Shown: positions 46,370-58,939, counted from the first letter of the stretch. The stretch is 64,000 nt of DNA from Isoetes taiwanensis (GCA_021234155.1 JAJEKV010000103.1:556001-620000), one strand, 5' to 3'. Notes: generated by a model from the sequence alone, not told the origin. Numbers and translations are program-made.

Positions 46370-48383
46370 GGTAGGATCTCGACGCGGTTTGCTTCATAAC
46401 TTCTGGCTCGGGTGTCAGATTCAGGTGTTTTTTAGTGCGTTGGAAAGCTAGAGATGTGAGCTTTCCATTGGTGTATAGTTCATACAGTTTTGCTCTGTCT
46501 ATCTGGGCCGGATTTGGAGTTTACAGATTTTGGCTACCATGGCAAACCCTAGTTCACCACCGACGCACGCTCATCGGTAAAAAGTGATAGGTGGTGCTTC
46601 TGCTTCTTTTTGTGCATGATATGAATTCTCCTTTGCCGCTTCCTAATTTACCCAATAATTCTCGCCTCAATCCTCTTGCTTTTGACCCTTCTCTTCTTGA
46701 TATGAGTACAAGCTTCCAGCACTTTCCCCCTCTTTCTAAATCTGCACTTTTGTCTACTTCTCAAGTAGAGACCACTGTAAATACTTCTACTATTGTTTCG
46801 CCTCCCTCGCTTGTCTACTTCCAGAGTGTGTGCGCCCTTCGCTCCTTGGGGTTCTTGATGCCGCATGGGGCTCGCCTACACGATTTAACGATTGATCAAA
46901 CGTGATTTGGCATCCAAGCAGTGCAATCCGCTCGTGTCTCGCCGCATTGAATATGATGGTACGTAATAACAAGAGAAAGAAGTGAGCTCGTATCTAAATA
47001 AGTTACAAGCACAAGATGATCGTATGGATGTTCGGTTGCCTCCCGAGGGTGTATTCTATGAGACACAAGAAGAAAACCAAATGCCTTTACACGGCTGGCC
47101 TACGGTTGTCGAAATTGATCATAATGCTCATTTGCAAACAGTGTTCAAAACCTTGTGTCTCATGCGGTTGTTTGCCATTTCACCGACAGTTTTTGGATCT
47201 CGGAGAGTTGGATTCTCGGCTAAAACATCACCTTCAGACCGGGGTCTTCCTCACTATGCGTCTCTAAAAGTTTTGGATAAAGATAATAATTTCTTCCCTG
47301 GTCATGTTTGACTCTTCACTTGCGCTTGACAGGGCTTGTGGAGCGTGGTGTTGATCCTCTTTGGGGACATTATCTTCTATATCGTGTGTATTCTCCTGGA
47401 TTCTTGCCAAGTAAGTCTGTGTGCATTCGATGCCTTGTTGGCTTGCCTTTAGAGGATTTTCCACTCCAGAACTGCAAGTGTCTGATTTTATGATTGCTAT
47501 TGCCAATAGATTGGGTATGCATCTTGCCCATTCTATTGTTAATGGTCCCTCGAATTTGTGTATCTCTTCCTACTTGTGTTTCTATTCCTCGATCAAGAGT
47601 GGTCAAAAGTGGTCCAAGTACAAACTACGCCCGCTAATGGACCTGAGCTTTGCAAGATGTTTCCTAATGTTACTTTTACGTGTCTAGGCATACTTTTGTC
47701 TCCCTACCTCTCCATTGCTCCTATCCCCTCACACATAGCAGCCACTTCACTCGAATGTCGTGGTTGTATCATCTTCTTCCCTCACCTGCCTCTCATCACT
47801 AGTTAATCCGGGCCAAGATAATGTAGCCTGCCTTCTCTAGCTATTTCGCACCATCGCCTTCTTCGAGTGTATCTCCATCTCAGTCTATATCAAGACCCTC
47901 TTAATGAGGATCAACTCTCTCGCCTTCTAGACATTGCTCACAAGCAAGAATTATTGGAAGAAGGATGGTCTACTCCATGCTTGAAGAAGCTTGCACGTCG
48001 CAAAAATAGCTTTCGGCCTCAATCAAGCGTTAGTTCAATCAGAGCTCCAAGATTCCACACGATTATTCTGATGGGATATCCCCGACCGATGGTATTGAGA
48101 CATCGGGAGCGAGATCAAGTTGCTTTGATAATGATTCTATGGATGTGAAGTTCGACTCAGTTAAAGTAACTTGTCTATAAATATGATTATATATTATTCT
48201 TCTCTTTGTAGGAGAAGAAAATAGTGTGAACTGCATTATACTGTCATGCTTAGATGGGTGGCCCTGCTCAGTTGGATATGATTGTCCACTGGGTTTTTTA
48301 TTCATCGCCCTGCATTGTATTATGTATTATGATGGAGTGTTATTAATAAAGTATGACGCCCTTCAAAAAAAAAAAAAAAAACA
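46370..48383 (+). mobile_element. Retroposon with poly(A) tail and target-site duplication
   Basis: The insert is flanked by the 13-bp direct repeat aaaacgcgtgaaa (46357-46369 and 48384-48396). It ends in 17 A residues (48365-48381) and has AATAAA about 25 bases before the tail. These are the marks of LINE-machinery retroposition. Inside, the plus strand has a long, frameshifted reading region from about 46590 to 47700. A Pro/Leu/Ser-rich start leads to a part whose segments (GLPLEDFPLQ; AIANRLGMHLAHS; SIKSGQKWSK) recall the DUF4283 region of plant L1 ORF1 proteins. No endonuclease or reverse transcriptase follows. It looks like an internally deleted, non-autonomous L1 derivative; a processed copy of a host transcript is the alternative. 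Confidence 0.75.
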
Positions 48384-48399
48384 AAAACGCGTGAAAACT

Positions 48400-49990
48400 C
48401 TACTCATAATACATTTGTCAATCTAATGAAAAGTTTAGCACTTTGACACATTTCAAGTGCTTTAATTTTATTCAATCTTTGTGGTACATGTGGAAGCCGA
48501 ATAGAGCCCTAATCGGATAGACTCTTTCATCTTGAGTGCCAATGTGGGTGAATCTTAGGTGCATTCTTTAGCTATGTTTGTTGCTTCTTGATCACTATAT
48601 TCATTCCATATTTTTTTGTCCATAATTTTGTGTAGAGTTGATCTTTGTGAAAAAAATATATACCTAAGTTGTTAGTGTAATTTCTTCCTATGGAGTTCCA
48701 ACTACATGGGTCATAAGTTGTAAGCGGCAATACCAATGGCAACATTGATGGCAATTTCAACTACATGGACCATAAGTTGTGCAGGCAATACCAATGGCAA
48801 ATATCTGGATTGCATGGTAAACCCACTTTCAATGTAAATCACTTTTTGTATTCCTAATTTATAAACATCTTCAAAGCAATGGTGTACTTGTTGGACATAA
48901 GCACATAATCTGCATCATTATCAAGATCCAAATTAGCAATTGTGCTAAAACATTATCTTGCAACTTAATGTGCATTCTATAAGCACTAAAAAGATGTTAC
49001 ACGGTCGTTTAGAAAGAATTTTCTTCAAGGTCATCTCATTGATAACTTTTGTCGACGGCCTAATATTATGTGCTTTCATAGAGTTGCATAAAATGGGCAT
49101 GTAGCACAAAATCGGTTGATTCAATTCTGCAAAAAGTATTTACCTCATCTTATGAGCCCTCCCAGTGTGCTTTTTGGCTCCTTATCTCTTTGAATCGGCA
49201 AAGTATTCGGCATGTGTTATTAAGGGCGTTCGATGCATCAATTAGCGGTATGTAATGAGCATGTTGAATTTGGCTTTACCACAACTCTCTTGCCTAAGGA
49301 AACATAATGCAAATCATGCAAGAAGATAGGATTAACGCATGCATCATAACCTTGACCAATTGTCATAAACTTGAAGTTGGAAGCATAAAGAGCAAATCAT
49401 GGTACTTAGAAAAAAAGCATACGTTATTGGAAACAACATAAGCAACCTTAAACTCGGTAATGATCAACGACGTAGCTATCAAATGCATCAAAGAAACATA
49501 TTTGGACAAATCATAGAAAACCCATACAAGTAGACTACATTAGAAGAAGCATTAAGATTCTCTTTTCCATATGAGTTGCAATGTTGTCATTTCGGTCCGG
49601 CGTTCCTTTGTTGATCTTGGAAAAGTAATTTATCTGCAAACACCAACAACTTTTGCACCTATAACAACTTAAAGATCCAACATGTGAATCTTAAAGATGC
49701 ATACAAATTGAAATCTCAAACGAAGTCCAAAAGCATCTAGGCCAAACACTGCACTAGTGGACCTCTTAAAAAAACAAAGGAACAAGCTAAATTAACATAG
49801 CTAGTATAAAAAGAATGATCATCTTATGCAATGCCTTACTCGGAACAAAATGGTCAATATAAAGAAAAGGGTAAGTTAATAAAAGAACATATACATAACT
49901 ATTTGATATCCCTTAACATGTTCTGGTAGTCTAGAACTCTTAACTTGTGATGGTCGTCCTGTAAAACTGAGGTTATAGATTCCACCTTCA
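48400..49990. other. No gene recognised; small tandem duplication
   Basis: Non-coding AT-rich DNA. A two-copy repeat of about 57 bases sits at 48700-48800; copy 1 reads gtaagcggcaatacc and copy 2 gtgcaggcaatacc. Confidence 0.5.
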
Positions 49991-50539
49991 CGAATCCAAA
50001 CCTTGATAGTCCTTCAACTGCTTCTGCCTTAGCTATAGAATCCAGTGGGATGGAAATGTTCTACAGTATTTGGTTTACTTTGCATTTCTCCAAGACATCA
50101 AAGTAAATATGCATGTTCCACTCTGGCCATTGATGACCTGCAAGTTATGATGCAATTCAAACATCAAGTATTATGTCCAGATTTGAAATGTACCCATGTC
50201 ACTGCTGCCCAGGTATACTTGCTAGGTTATCTAATATTAGCAAACGCTTGATTAGCCTAAAATAAGGATTCACAATAGGGAAATCAGCCTTGCGAGAATA
50301 ACTTATGGAACTTAACTATAGAATAGAACCCGACTTATGGGATTAACTAAAACCTGACTGTAGTTGAGTGCCATGGTATGTAATATAGTGAGAAGACTAT
50401 ATGTTACAGTCCCATGGCACTCAAATTGGAACCTCTCCGTCAAGAACAGTCCCAATGCCACTGCTCTGCCTGCCAAACTCACTGCCCACTTACCAATTGA
50501 AGACTTGCTAAATCTATACCGAAATCAACACTTGCACCT

Positions 50540-50830
50540 CGGGGTTCCATTATTGTTCATATATATTGTACGCTTTTAAATTATTGGGAAAGCATGATTC
50601 TCTTCCACTCACATGGACCATTTGATTCAGCCTTGCATAGGAGAATTGAGGAGTCCTTGCTTGAACCATCCAAATAGTTGAAGGCATAGTTGAGTTGCTC
50701 AGACTGAGATAGGTTGAGTAGGCTATCCGAGAGATCGTTGTTCTGCACACTCAGATCCGTCAAATGTTACAGAAATTGGAACCTCTCCCGGCCAAGAATA
50801 TTGATAAAGATGAAATTGTTCAAGGTATGT
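50540..50830 (-). pseudogene. LRR protein fragment
   Basis: The minus strand reads, across a frame change, GEVPISVTFDGS or HLTDLSVQNNDLSDSLLNLS, then SEQLNYAFNYLDGSSK. LTDLSVQNNDLSDS fits an LRR core (LxxLxVxNNxLxxx). A second 'gagaggttccaattt' phrase (DGEVPI) occurs near 50430. This is probably a scrap of a receptor-like protein, in the opposite orientation to the one at 41-43 kb. It is too short to classify further. Confidence 0.45.
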
Positions 50831-51046
50831 TAGTTGACCTATATCCCTAGAAATTAGTCCGAACTAGTAAATTATTATCCATATACATGTCTAAGACTTC
50901 AGTAGTTTACCAAGAGACACAGATATTGTGCCGCTCGGTTTGTGGTGTCCGTGTACAAATCATTGCAGTTAGTCAAATTAGAAAAGTCTTTAGAAACATC
51001 TCCTACAAGATCTGTTGGTACAAGGGTTCAAATAAGCGAGATAGAA

Positions 51047-51085
51047 GGGAGGGAGGGAGGGAGGGAGGGAGGGAGGGAGGGAGGA
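51047..51085 (+). repeat. (GGGA)n microsatellite
   Basis: Nine GGGA units in a row. Four or more evenly spaced GGG runs could form a G-quadruplex on this strand. Confidence 0.95.
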
Positions 51086-51089
51086 GAGA

Positions 51090-52640
51090 GATATGGGAAA
51101 AAAAAAATGATCTTCGAGGAGTGATCCAATATAAGAGTATGCAATCGTAATATAGTAACAAAAACATACTTTGAATATACAATTTTTTCCACGCCCGATC
51201 CATATCGGAGAAATTGCTTTAGATTCTTCAATAATCTCTTTGATGCATTGATGAATTAAAAGCATTAACGAAATGCATAAGAGATTTTCATGAGATAGCT
51301 CGCATGGCAATCTCCCAAAGCTATTTGAACCCATTTGAATAAAGAGGATTGTATGATTTGTCTTATCTTGTATAATGCCATCTTTGATATTTCATCTTCT
51401 TATTTGCAGAAAGCAATTCCACTATGCATGGTAAAGGAATATACAGGGAAGGAGATGAGGGCTTTGAGGTACATAAATGCGTCAAGCTTCATGATTTGGA
51501 GAAATGGGATGAGGGCTTTGAGTTGCGGTATGGGGGCGATATAAGACTTTAGAAAGGTTAAGAATGTTGCGGGACTTGAAGACGTATATGGCGAGATAGG
51601 CAAATTAAGTTTGGCTAATGTGGGGCTTCACGTGGTTACCTTAGAATTGCACGAGATGGTGCACCTCAGAGTTAGTAAAGCCTACTTAGAAAAAAAAAAA
51701 AAGCACATCACATCACATCTGGTGACACCTATGGTGATAAGTGCATATATGCTTTGCTACGGCCAAATAATTATTATAGGAGGAGGATTGCTAACACAAA
51801 ATAGAGACCTAATGGGCATGAGACGCATTCACCAAGACGATAGGGAAACTCTTAACATACAATAGAGACCTAAATGGGTGGGCGACGGACACACCCACAA
51901 GAACACAATTTAAAATTTTTACATTTAACATGAACCTTACGTTTGACTTAATTGGCAATGCTAGTAAATGCTAGATTGCATGGCAAAGAATACATCTTTT
52001 GGAAAAGAATAAGCAAAAGACTTTTTATTATTTAGAACTTATGGATGTTATCCATCCATTCTTCTTTATCAATGATCTTCATTAGATATTACCTTGACTG
52101 TTGTGCTCTGGTTTTTGTTGCTATTATCACGTTATAAGTTGTAGAAAATTGACAGATATCTTGAAGACAAGTTGTTGTAGAAGAGGAACACTTGTTGAAA
52201 AAATAGGATTTGCAAGATACATGGTTGAAGAAGATTTCAACGTGCTTATATAAATAGGTCAAGATGACCTATAGGTTCCATTTGAACCTAGGTTATCTTA
52301 GGTGGCTCTTTTTTAAGACTCAAGGGTCTTATAATGGAAGTAAATTATAATTAACATTTTGAAGGTGGTTGATTCAGTTGGAGTCAAAAACCTATTCAAA
52401 AGGCCGGTCACTCGGCCCGGAACTATAAGAGAGGGGTCCGGCGATGCAGCCAGGACCGCCATGTTTAAATCAAGCAGAATGCATTCTTTATGTAACTGGT
52501 TCCATTGGATTGAATAGAGATCAACCGGGACGAGCTTGGGCTCTCGTGGTTTTACAATCTTGTGCTATAGTGTTTGGGTCATAGCCAAATGAAGCAGGAT
52601 CAAATGCAAGGTCATTAAAACAAATGTGTGTTGCTATAGA
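51090..52640. other. No gene recognised
   Basis: Short frames around 51335-51865 (ALRYINASSFMIW; LSLANVGLHVVTLELHEM) look partly protein-like, possibly leucine-rich, but I cannot assign them. The rest is AT-rich. Confidence 0.4.
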
Positions 52641-52679
52641 GATATATTGAATAGCATATCATCAAGCAACCAATATATG

Positions 52680-54580
52680 TGGATGACATGGATCTTTTAG
52701 CCTATACCCTAGGGAGTATGCAACAGCATCTGGATGTCTTGAGCACTTTTTGCCATACCATTGAAATCTGCGGGTAGATTTTGGCCAACACCAAAGTTCT
52801 CTTTGTGTCATTCTCAAGGCAACAAAGGCAAACCTTGCTTTTATTTACCAAGGTCAAGATGTGGACGTAGATGTGGATATGTATATCAATCCCTACGAAG
52901 TCCGTGAAGGTGGAAGGCTTTCTATGCAATGCGAGAACAACCGCTATAGAGTAGAAGCGTTATGGTGAACAACACATCAATCGTGATTTGTTGAAGGTGT
53001 TGGTGGGGCGAGACGCCCGTATGGAGTGGATGTATGGGGCCAATGATATCACTTACCACTTAGGACTTGAATGGGTACATATGGCCATTCTCCCGGATAA
53101 GCACTTGGAGTTAAGTCCATGGTTCCATATCAAATTCTTTTGCAACAAGTTGGCTTTTGCCTCCATAAAGAGTCGCTGGAATGTCATAACATCTACTATC
53201 GAAAAGTAGTCAAAATGGGAGACCTCACCTTTTAAAGCTCATCTACGTAATGTGCCATAGGTCCTAGTCATCTTAAAGCTTGTTTGAAGGAGAACGAGCC
53301 ATTTGAATCTCTCAGATGGAATGTGCGAACATGGGTATATCACAGTGCACAATCACATCAAACAATATCTAGGCACGTGTTTCTTGATAAGCTTTGGGAT
53401 AATAGTGCTTTGGAGTTAGAAGACCTCCCATTACAAAAGCTAGATTAATCCTGCACTACATTTACCCATGAAAAAGTGTAGAAAGATTGCATCCCATTGA
53501 TATAAAAGCACACGACATCAGAATTGAGACAAACAAACAGACAAATGGGCCCAGGAAATGCGAGAAAATAGGGTCTGATAATGCCGCTCAGTTGGGGACT
53601 TATTGAAGATGAGGGCCATACCCTTGACATTGCCCAACACTTTCTTTTGCGCAGGCACGATATGACGGGTTGATCACACTTGTTCAGGGTGTTGGTGAAG
53701 CCGGTACTTCTGTATGGAATGGAAGTATGAAGGCCAGTGATATCACTTGCCACTTGGGAGGATTTGGAACGGCTATATAAGGTCTTTTGGTTCGAGCACT
53801 TAGAGTCATATCCACAATCCCATATCAAATTCTTCTACAAAGAGATTGATATTTTGCCTACAGCAAAGCTGCTCTTGAATATCACATCATACACAATCAA
53901 AACATGGTTAGCATAAGAGATTCTCGCCTTCTAACCTTGCCTACACTAGCCATGGTTCCTAGCGTCTTAAAGCCTATTAGAAGGAGAAACTAGCCATTTT
54001 TCCTCCAAATAGAATGTCGCGAGGAAACATGGGTGCATAGGGTGCAGAACAATAAGATCCACAATCGCATTAAACATTATCTTGACACATGTTTTTTGAT
54101 TGGGATAACGATTAACTTTGGAATTAATTGAGAACCTCCACTACAAAAGCAGTTAATCCTATGCTTATAAGGTGGCCACAATGATACTTGTCAACACCTT
54201 TTGCCAATGGAAAAAGTGTAGAGCAATTGCATCCGTTCGTCTGCAGTACAATAATTGAGACAGATTAAAAGCAAAGAAAACAACGTCTACTAATGCTATT
54301 AAGCGGGACTTATTGAAGATGAGGCCACACCCTTTACCATTGCCCAACATCCTCACATATAAGGGCACAATATGATGGGTTGGTTTACATCTAACCAACC
54401 ATTACGTGATGATGAACACAAGCTGCGTTGGAATACTACCATCTTACATCTAGGAGATAATAGACATGAGGGGCTCAATTGTGTCCTAGATCACTACGAT
54501 GGCAGGAACAAATGTCAAAATGTACAATTCATCGTGAGACCTATTATTGCTAAAATTTTTCCCCTTTCCTTATAGTCGAC
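52680..54580 (+). mobile_element. LINE fragment, same family as 22-25 kb, tandemly duplicated
   Basis: Starts inside the reverse transcriptase, where the sequence continues from the catalytic DD as DDMDLLAY and QQHLDVLSTFCHTIE, matching the MQHLLDALDTFCRF region of the LINE near 24270-24315. It then covers the YGA/YGME segment. This distal part is present twice, at about 52980-53665 and 53690-54380; corresponding points (acgggttgatc at 53663, atgggttggtt at 54374) are 711 bases apart. Both copies are full of stops and have diverged from each other. Confidence 0.75.
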
Positions 54581-54599
54581 TCCACTCGGCTATTAAATG

Positions 54600-55900
54600 T
54601 TTCTAGATGATTTCTTGCATTCTGTGTGTAGTGCTTATGACATAATCCACGACATTTTCATACCATGATTTGACATTCATGACTTTATAATTCAAATTTA
54701 GATCAGGCTACAGATGTGACCAAATGATGCTAATTTCCAAGAAAATTTATAACCGCCCGGTCGGGTTCTCTGCCACAGTAGCTCTACAATATAAAGTACA
54801 TCGTTTGTGCCCAAACTTTGTGTGAGCAAGTGTCCTAATCCTTTTGCGGATATATCATGACATGACAATGAATTTGGCACCCAAAGAACACGGAGGATCA
54901 AATCATCCAATTATTTATCATTCTGTACAAATTTATGTAAGTTGTTTCTTGGAGGATGTAGATAATTCAAATCTGCATTGGAACTCTTGCAAACGGTCTA
55001 TGGTTAATGACATCAATATAGCATGAAGAACAGACTGATCGATTTACGATTCGGTTGCTTCGTGAATCCTTTGTATCTACAAGATTGTCGAGAATCTATG
55101 TACTTTCCCACCAAACTAGTCTAGAAAGTTCTTGAGCAAACTCGACTGTTCCTCCCAATCAATGCCTTAAAACTCTAATGTTACAATGTGTCTTCATTCA
55201 ATGCTGCCAGCCCAAATTCTAGTCATGCGAAAAGCATGTTACTATAGTTCAATGGACTAAACACCCTATCTAGTGAGGCTTGTATACAACTCAAATAATA
55301 AACAAAAGAGAATTTTCTAGTACAAAAAGCATCGATTGTAGTTCAATGGACTGAAACATCCCTATTTAGCGAGGAGGGCTTGTAAACAGCTCAACTAATC
55401 AACAAAGAGATCAGCCTTTTTGGACAAACTATTAATCTTTGCACAGATAAAATAAAACAAAATATGCTAGCTATCAAGAAATTTTAGCAAATTTTATTCT
55501 CTCAGCTCTAAAGAAATCCAAAGAAAAAAGCAAATTCCTAAAGAAGTCCAACTATTCATATCCGAAAGCAAAGGCCTCTTTTTTCTAGATATAAATTGTA
55601 CATTCTCAATCCTAGTACTCGAGTTTTTCAAATATTAAACTACCAACTCCTTTGAAAATCATCTCCATGTCCTCTATTATACATTTGTATCCTTAAGTCG
55701 TGCTCCTTTTGCATGATTAACTTCGAACGCATCGTAAAAGAAAATGGTGGATAACTAAAAATATGGTGAAAGAAGATGCTTACAAGTTTGAACATATTCC
55801 AGCAACACATGCAATTCAGTTGGGGCGCTGATATCACCATCCATTTACCATGGATGAGCTAGCTATACAAGCCCTAACAAATAGAAAAAAACAGCTGCAA
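54600..55900. other. Intergenic; two-copy ~97-bp tandem repeat
   Basis: No gene. The segment 55228-55313 is repeated at 55325-55411 ('agttcaatggact...tgaggcttgta...caac'). Confidence 0.6.
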
Positions 55901-55903
55901 CTT

Positions 55904-55964
55904 CTTGGAGAATTGAACTCCAAACCCAACCCAAGCATCTAAACATTGCTTGGGTACCTCCAAG
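55904..55964. other. Nested inverted repeat (tRNA-like outline)
   Basis: A perfect 7-bp outer stem (cttggag 55904-55910, ctccaag 55958-55964) encloses a perfect 9-bp hairpin (acccaagca 55929-55937, tgcttgggt 55947-55955) with a 9-base loop. The minus strand also has a T-arm-like ggag-ttcaatt-ctcc. At 61 bases it is too short for a normal tRNA and lacks a D arm. Confidence 0.5.
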
Positions 55965-56555
55965 TCTCTACTTTCCAAAGACACTTTTGAAAGGTGCGGT
56001 ATACATGTTTGATGATGAGATAAGGTGTCTTGATGGGTCTACTATTAAAGCAAGATAAAAATGTTAGAAAGCCAATTCTTTTAAAGCCACTAGTTTTATA
56101 GTTTCGAATTTCCTAGTAATGCTTCATCTCAAAAGTTTTATGAAAGGCTTTATGCATGAACATCCTTCTTAGTATTTGGACAGTTTCCACTCATTAAGGG
56201 CCCAATATAAGCAATGTTTTGTTTACTTGCACCACATAGTGGCTACCTTAATTCCTAGTTTTTATTATTTATCATCATGGATTATGAATGAGTCAAGGGT
56301 TCGTGCCTTCACTCTTAGCTCCTAAGGGATACTTGTTTGACTTCTGTCTTGTTCTTTTGGTAGTCTGTATGTATCGAAATATTATATCCTATATATCATG
56401 TGCCCAAGCATGCATATGGATGTAATGCAATTCATTCAAAGTGCAATCCCATTTAATGCATTCACTTCATCAGCATACCGTTATACCTTCTCAATCCATT
56501 ATCATGTTCCTCCTTACCAGAATGAGCTATAAGGGGCAAAAGCATCGAGATACCT

Positions 56556-58241
56556 TTATGCCACCTCTAAAGAAATTTTTGAAATTAAATACATGAAGTC
56601 GGCTTTACCAAATAGGAATGCTTGATCACCAAGATGATAAGGACCAAGAGCTTACCTCTGCAAGCAAGGACTTTTCATCCCAGTGTATATCATCTTCAAC
56701 AACCTGAAAGACAAGAATAATTTCCTTACTGTGATCCAAAGATATAAACAACTAATTGCCTCCCTATATTCATCCCCTTAGTTCTTATCCTTTAGCAGAT
56801 GGGATTCCATGTCAATCCAACTTGGCTATAAAAGATAAGAACTTAATAACAAGTATAAATAACAAAATGCAAAAACTGAACAAACGATAGTACACCTTCC
56901 GAAATATGATTTTGAAGGGCATACAGATGAACAACAGAGAAACTAATCAAATATACCTTCCAAGCTGGCAAAAGAGCTGATATTAATGGTCTCAAGTCAA
57001 TCCCAGACTCCTGTATGAGATTACAAGTAAGTTCTCCAAGTTGAGAGCATTCTTCTGTGTAAAGGTGGAAATGTATTATGTATTTAGCTTACAGCTATTG
57101 GTAATGGATAAGGCAAACTGCTATCAAGCTCCTTCTTAGTTGGAAGCCTTTGATTAAACTGGTCATTTGTTGCACTCTGAAAAACCACAATCATGCCGTA
57201 TGACGTCACTAAAGCTAAGCAGCTCCCCGTACCATTTATGGATGCATGTAGAGTTAATTGGTACATGTTAATATGCAAAAATAAACTCACTTCAACTAAC
57301 ATGCCAAACTAAATATTAAACAAGAACGTAAATGAACTACTACAAAAGTAAAATAAAACAATCTTTGAAGCCGTCACCATATTTTACAACAATCAATGCT
57401 ATTCTTCACCTATCAAGTTAATCAAACTTATTTCCACTCGCAAAGTTGTGGATGAGAAGGGCTACTTGTGCATGAGAACAATTTTGACTTGATACTTGCC
57501 TCAACACATATTTCTTCTGCAATGATCTCGATCTCAGGCATCCTTTTAGCTTCTACGTTGCAAACAGAAAGTTGTATGTAGCTTTAGGCATAAATTGAAC
57601 ATTCCAAAGTTTACTACAATAAAGGACATGGTTGCTACACATTTATACACTCGTCCAATTATAAATCTATTCTGACAAGAACGTAACATGATACCCTCTT
57701 CCACCATGCATCCGGAGTGGTCAGAGCCCTGTCGTCTAGGCCTGCACAATGGAGTAATACTTGAAGATTGTGATAAGAATATAAGGTAGAAATTCATAAA
57801 TAACATAAGACAAACCTTGGGATACTTGTTGCCGGACTTCTCGGCATGATGCCAATCTTCTCTGGAGGTGTTTCTGAATCCCATCCCACTTTTGAAAATG
57901 TGCGTGGAATCCCCTGCATGTAAAACAACCATGTTCCATCATCAATTATCAAAATGACTGACTCAGAGATAACGAAAAATGGAAAACCATTCATTCATGC
58001 ACCATAACTATGCTTAAAATAGCACAAGAATGCAAAAAGGAAAGATGAGAATTAATATCCAAAATTCAAAACATGCCAAGATTGTTAAAAAAGAAATTGC
58101 TTTGAAGTGGCATAGTAGAACCCTAATGGTTGGTCTACTTGGCAATCCCTGAAACACCTTTCCTATTATAGCTTCGCTAGACTGGTTTTTGCCCACACGA
58201 GGACACACCTCCATTAGAGCCGGTTCACATGCAACCATCAT
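56556..58241 (-). CDS. IFT43: IFT43, intraflagellar transport complex A subunit
   Basis: Eight short exons can be chained on the minus strand with GT-AG (one GC-AG) borders and every phase in register: 58241-58158, 57913-57816, 57741-57695, 57552-57500, 57176-57093, 57010-56957, 56703-56656 and 56564-56556. The predicted product is about 158 residues. The C-terminal part carries the IFT43 signature: MPEIEIIAEEICVE, then KKELDSSL, then SGIDLRPLISALLPAWK and VVEDDIHWDEKSLLAEV. The N-terminal half is polar and disordered with GWDSETPPEK, as in the family. IFT43 belongs to the IFT-A complex, which moves cargo back along the cilium and helps membrane proteins enter it. In land plants that would serve sperm flagella. 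The start ATG-ATG and the two-residue last exon are the least certain points; an alternative acceptor would add about 34 residues. Confidence 0.83.
57495..57499 (-). other. IFT43: GC donor of IFT43 intron 4
   Basis: After exon 57552-57500 the donor reads GAG|GCAAGT, the standard GC-AG consensus. Using the nearby GT (GCAA|GTATC) would put the next exon out of frame with an early stop, so phase supports the GC donor. Confidence 0.6.
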
Positions 58242-58624
58242 CGAGAGCGGGGCTGTTTTACACCGAGCAAATTGGCGTTGGCGAATGATGGTGGGCGTAA
58301 AAGGGCAAGAGAAAGAAGATTCCTACAACCAGCAGAAATTCCGTTAAGCATTTTGACGAAAACTCAACGAACAAATCCAGCCACGTTGCAAACATCTAGT
58401 CGGCCACATAAGCAATCTAAATAAACGAGGATTAAAAATTTTCCACGTCAAGACATGTTTAAAAGTAAACTGAACTAGCAAAGAAGCACAACAGAAAGTT
58501 TTGAGTCTACAATATGAAACTACCAGATGTAATAAAATCAAGACTAAATGCATCTGTCATATTTTATATAACAAACAACAAATACATCTGACACCAATTA
58601 TATAATTTTAAAATATAGCATGCC

Positions 58625-58745
58625 TTATGTCATATATTGCTACACCCCCCACGTCTCCCACCCGATGGTAGCCAGTGGGTTTTGAACCCTGATGGGGATC
58701 ACCAAAATCCAAGACCTTACACTAAACCACCACAACGATGGGCAT
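58625..58745 (-). mobile_element. tRNA-derived SINE head
   Basis: On the minus strand an A-box-like tggtttagtgtaagg (about 58729-58715) is followed by a B-box-like gggttcaaaaccc (58690-58678), about 30 bases between. The sequence downstream (gtgggagacgtggggggtgta) is typical SINE body. The 3' end is not clear. Confidence 0.55.
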
Positions 58746-58935
58746 GTCACGTGTCATTGTCATATATCATATACTAGTAGAAGTGTTGCTATACATCATG
58801 GTTGCATCACGTGTCATTTTTATATGTTACATACTTCTAGAAGTGTTGCTCTATATCATGGTTGTGTCATGTATTATATAATAATAGAAGTGCTATTATG
58901 GTTGTGCCATGTGTCATATAATACTAGAAGTATTG
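58742..58935 (+). repeat. VNTR of ~40-63 bp units
   Basis: Four units of shrinking length (63, 61, 40, ~31 bases) each contain 'catgtgtcat...tatata...tagaagtgttgctat...catggttg'. A 92-codon open frame (repeated HISYTSRSVA-type phrases) runs through it but is a by-product. Confidence 0.85.
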
Positions 58936-58939
58936 TCCT

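Noticed and set aside
55904-55964. A functional tRNA gene
   Set aside because: It is too short, lacks a D arm, and the T-arm-like sequence overlaps the outer stem.
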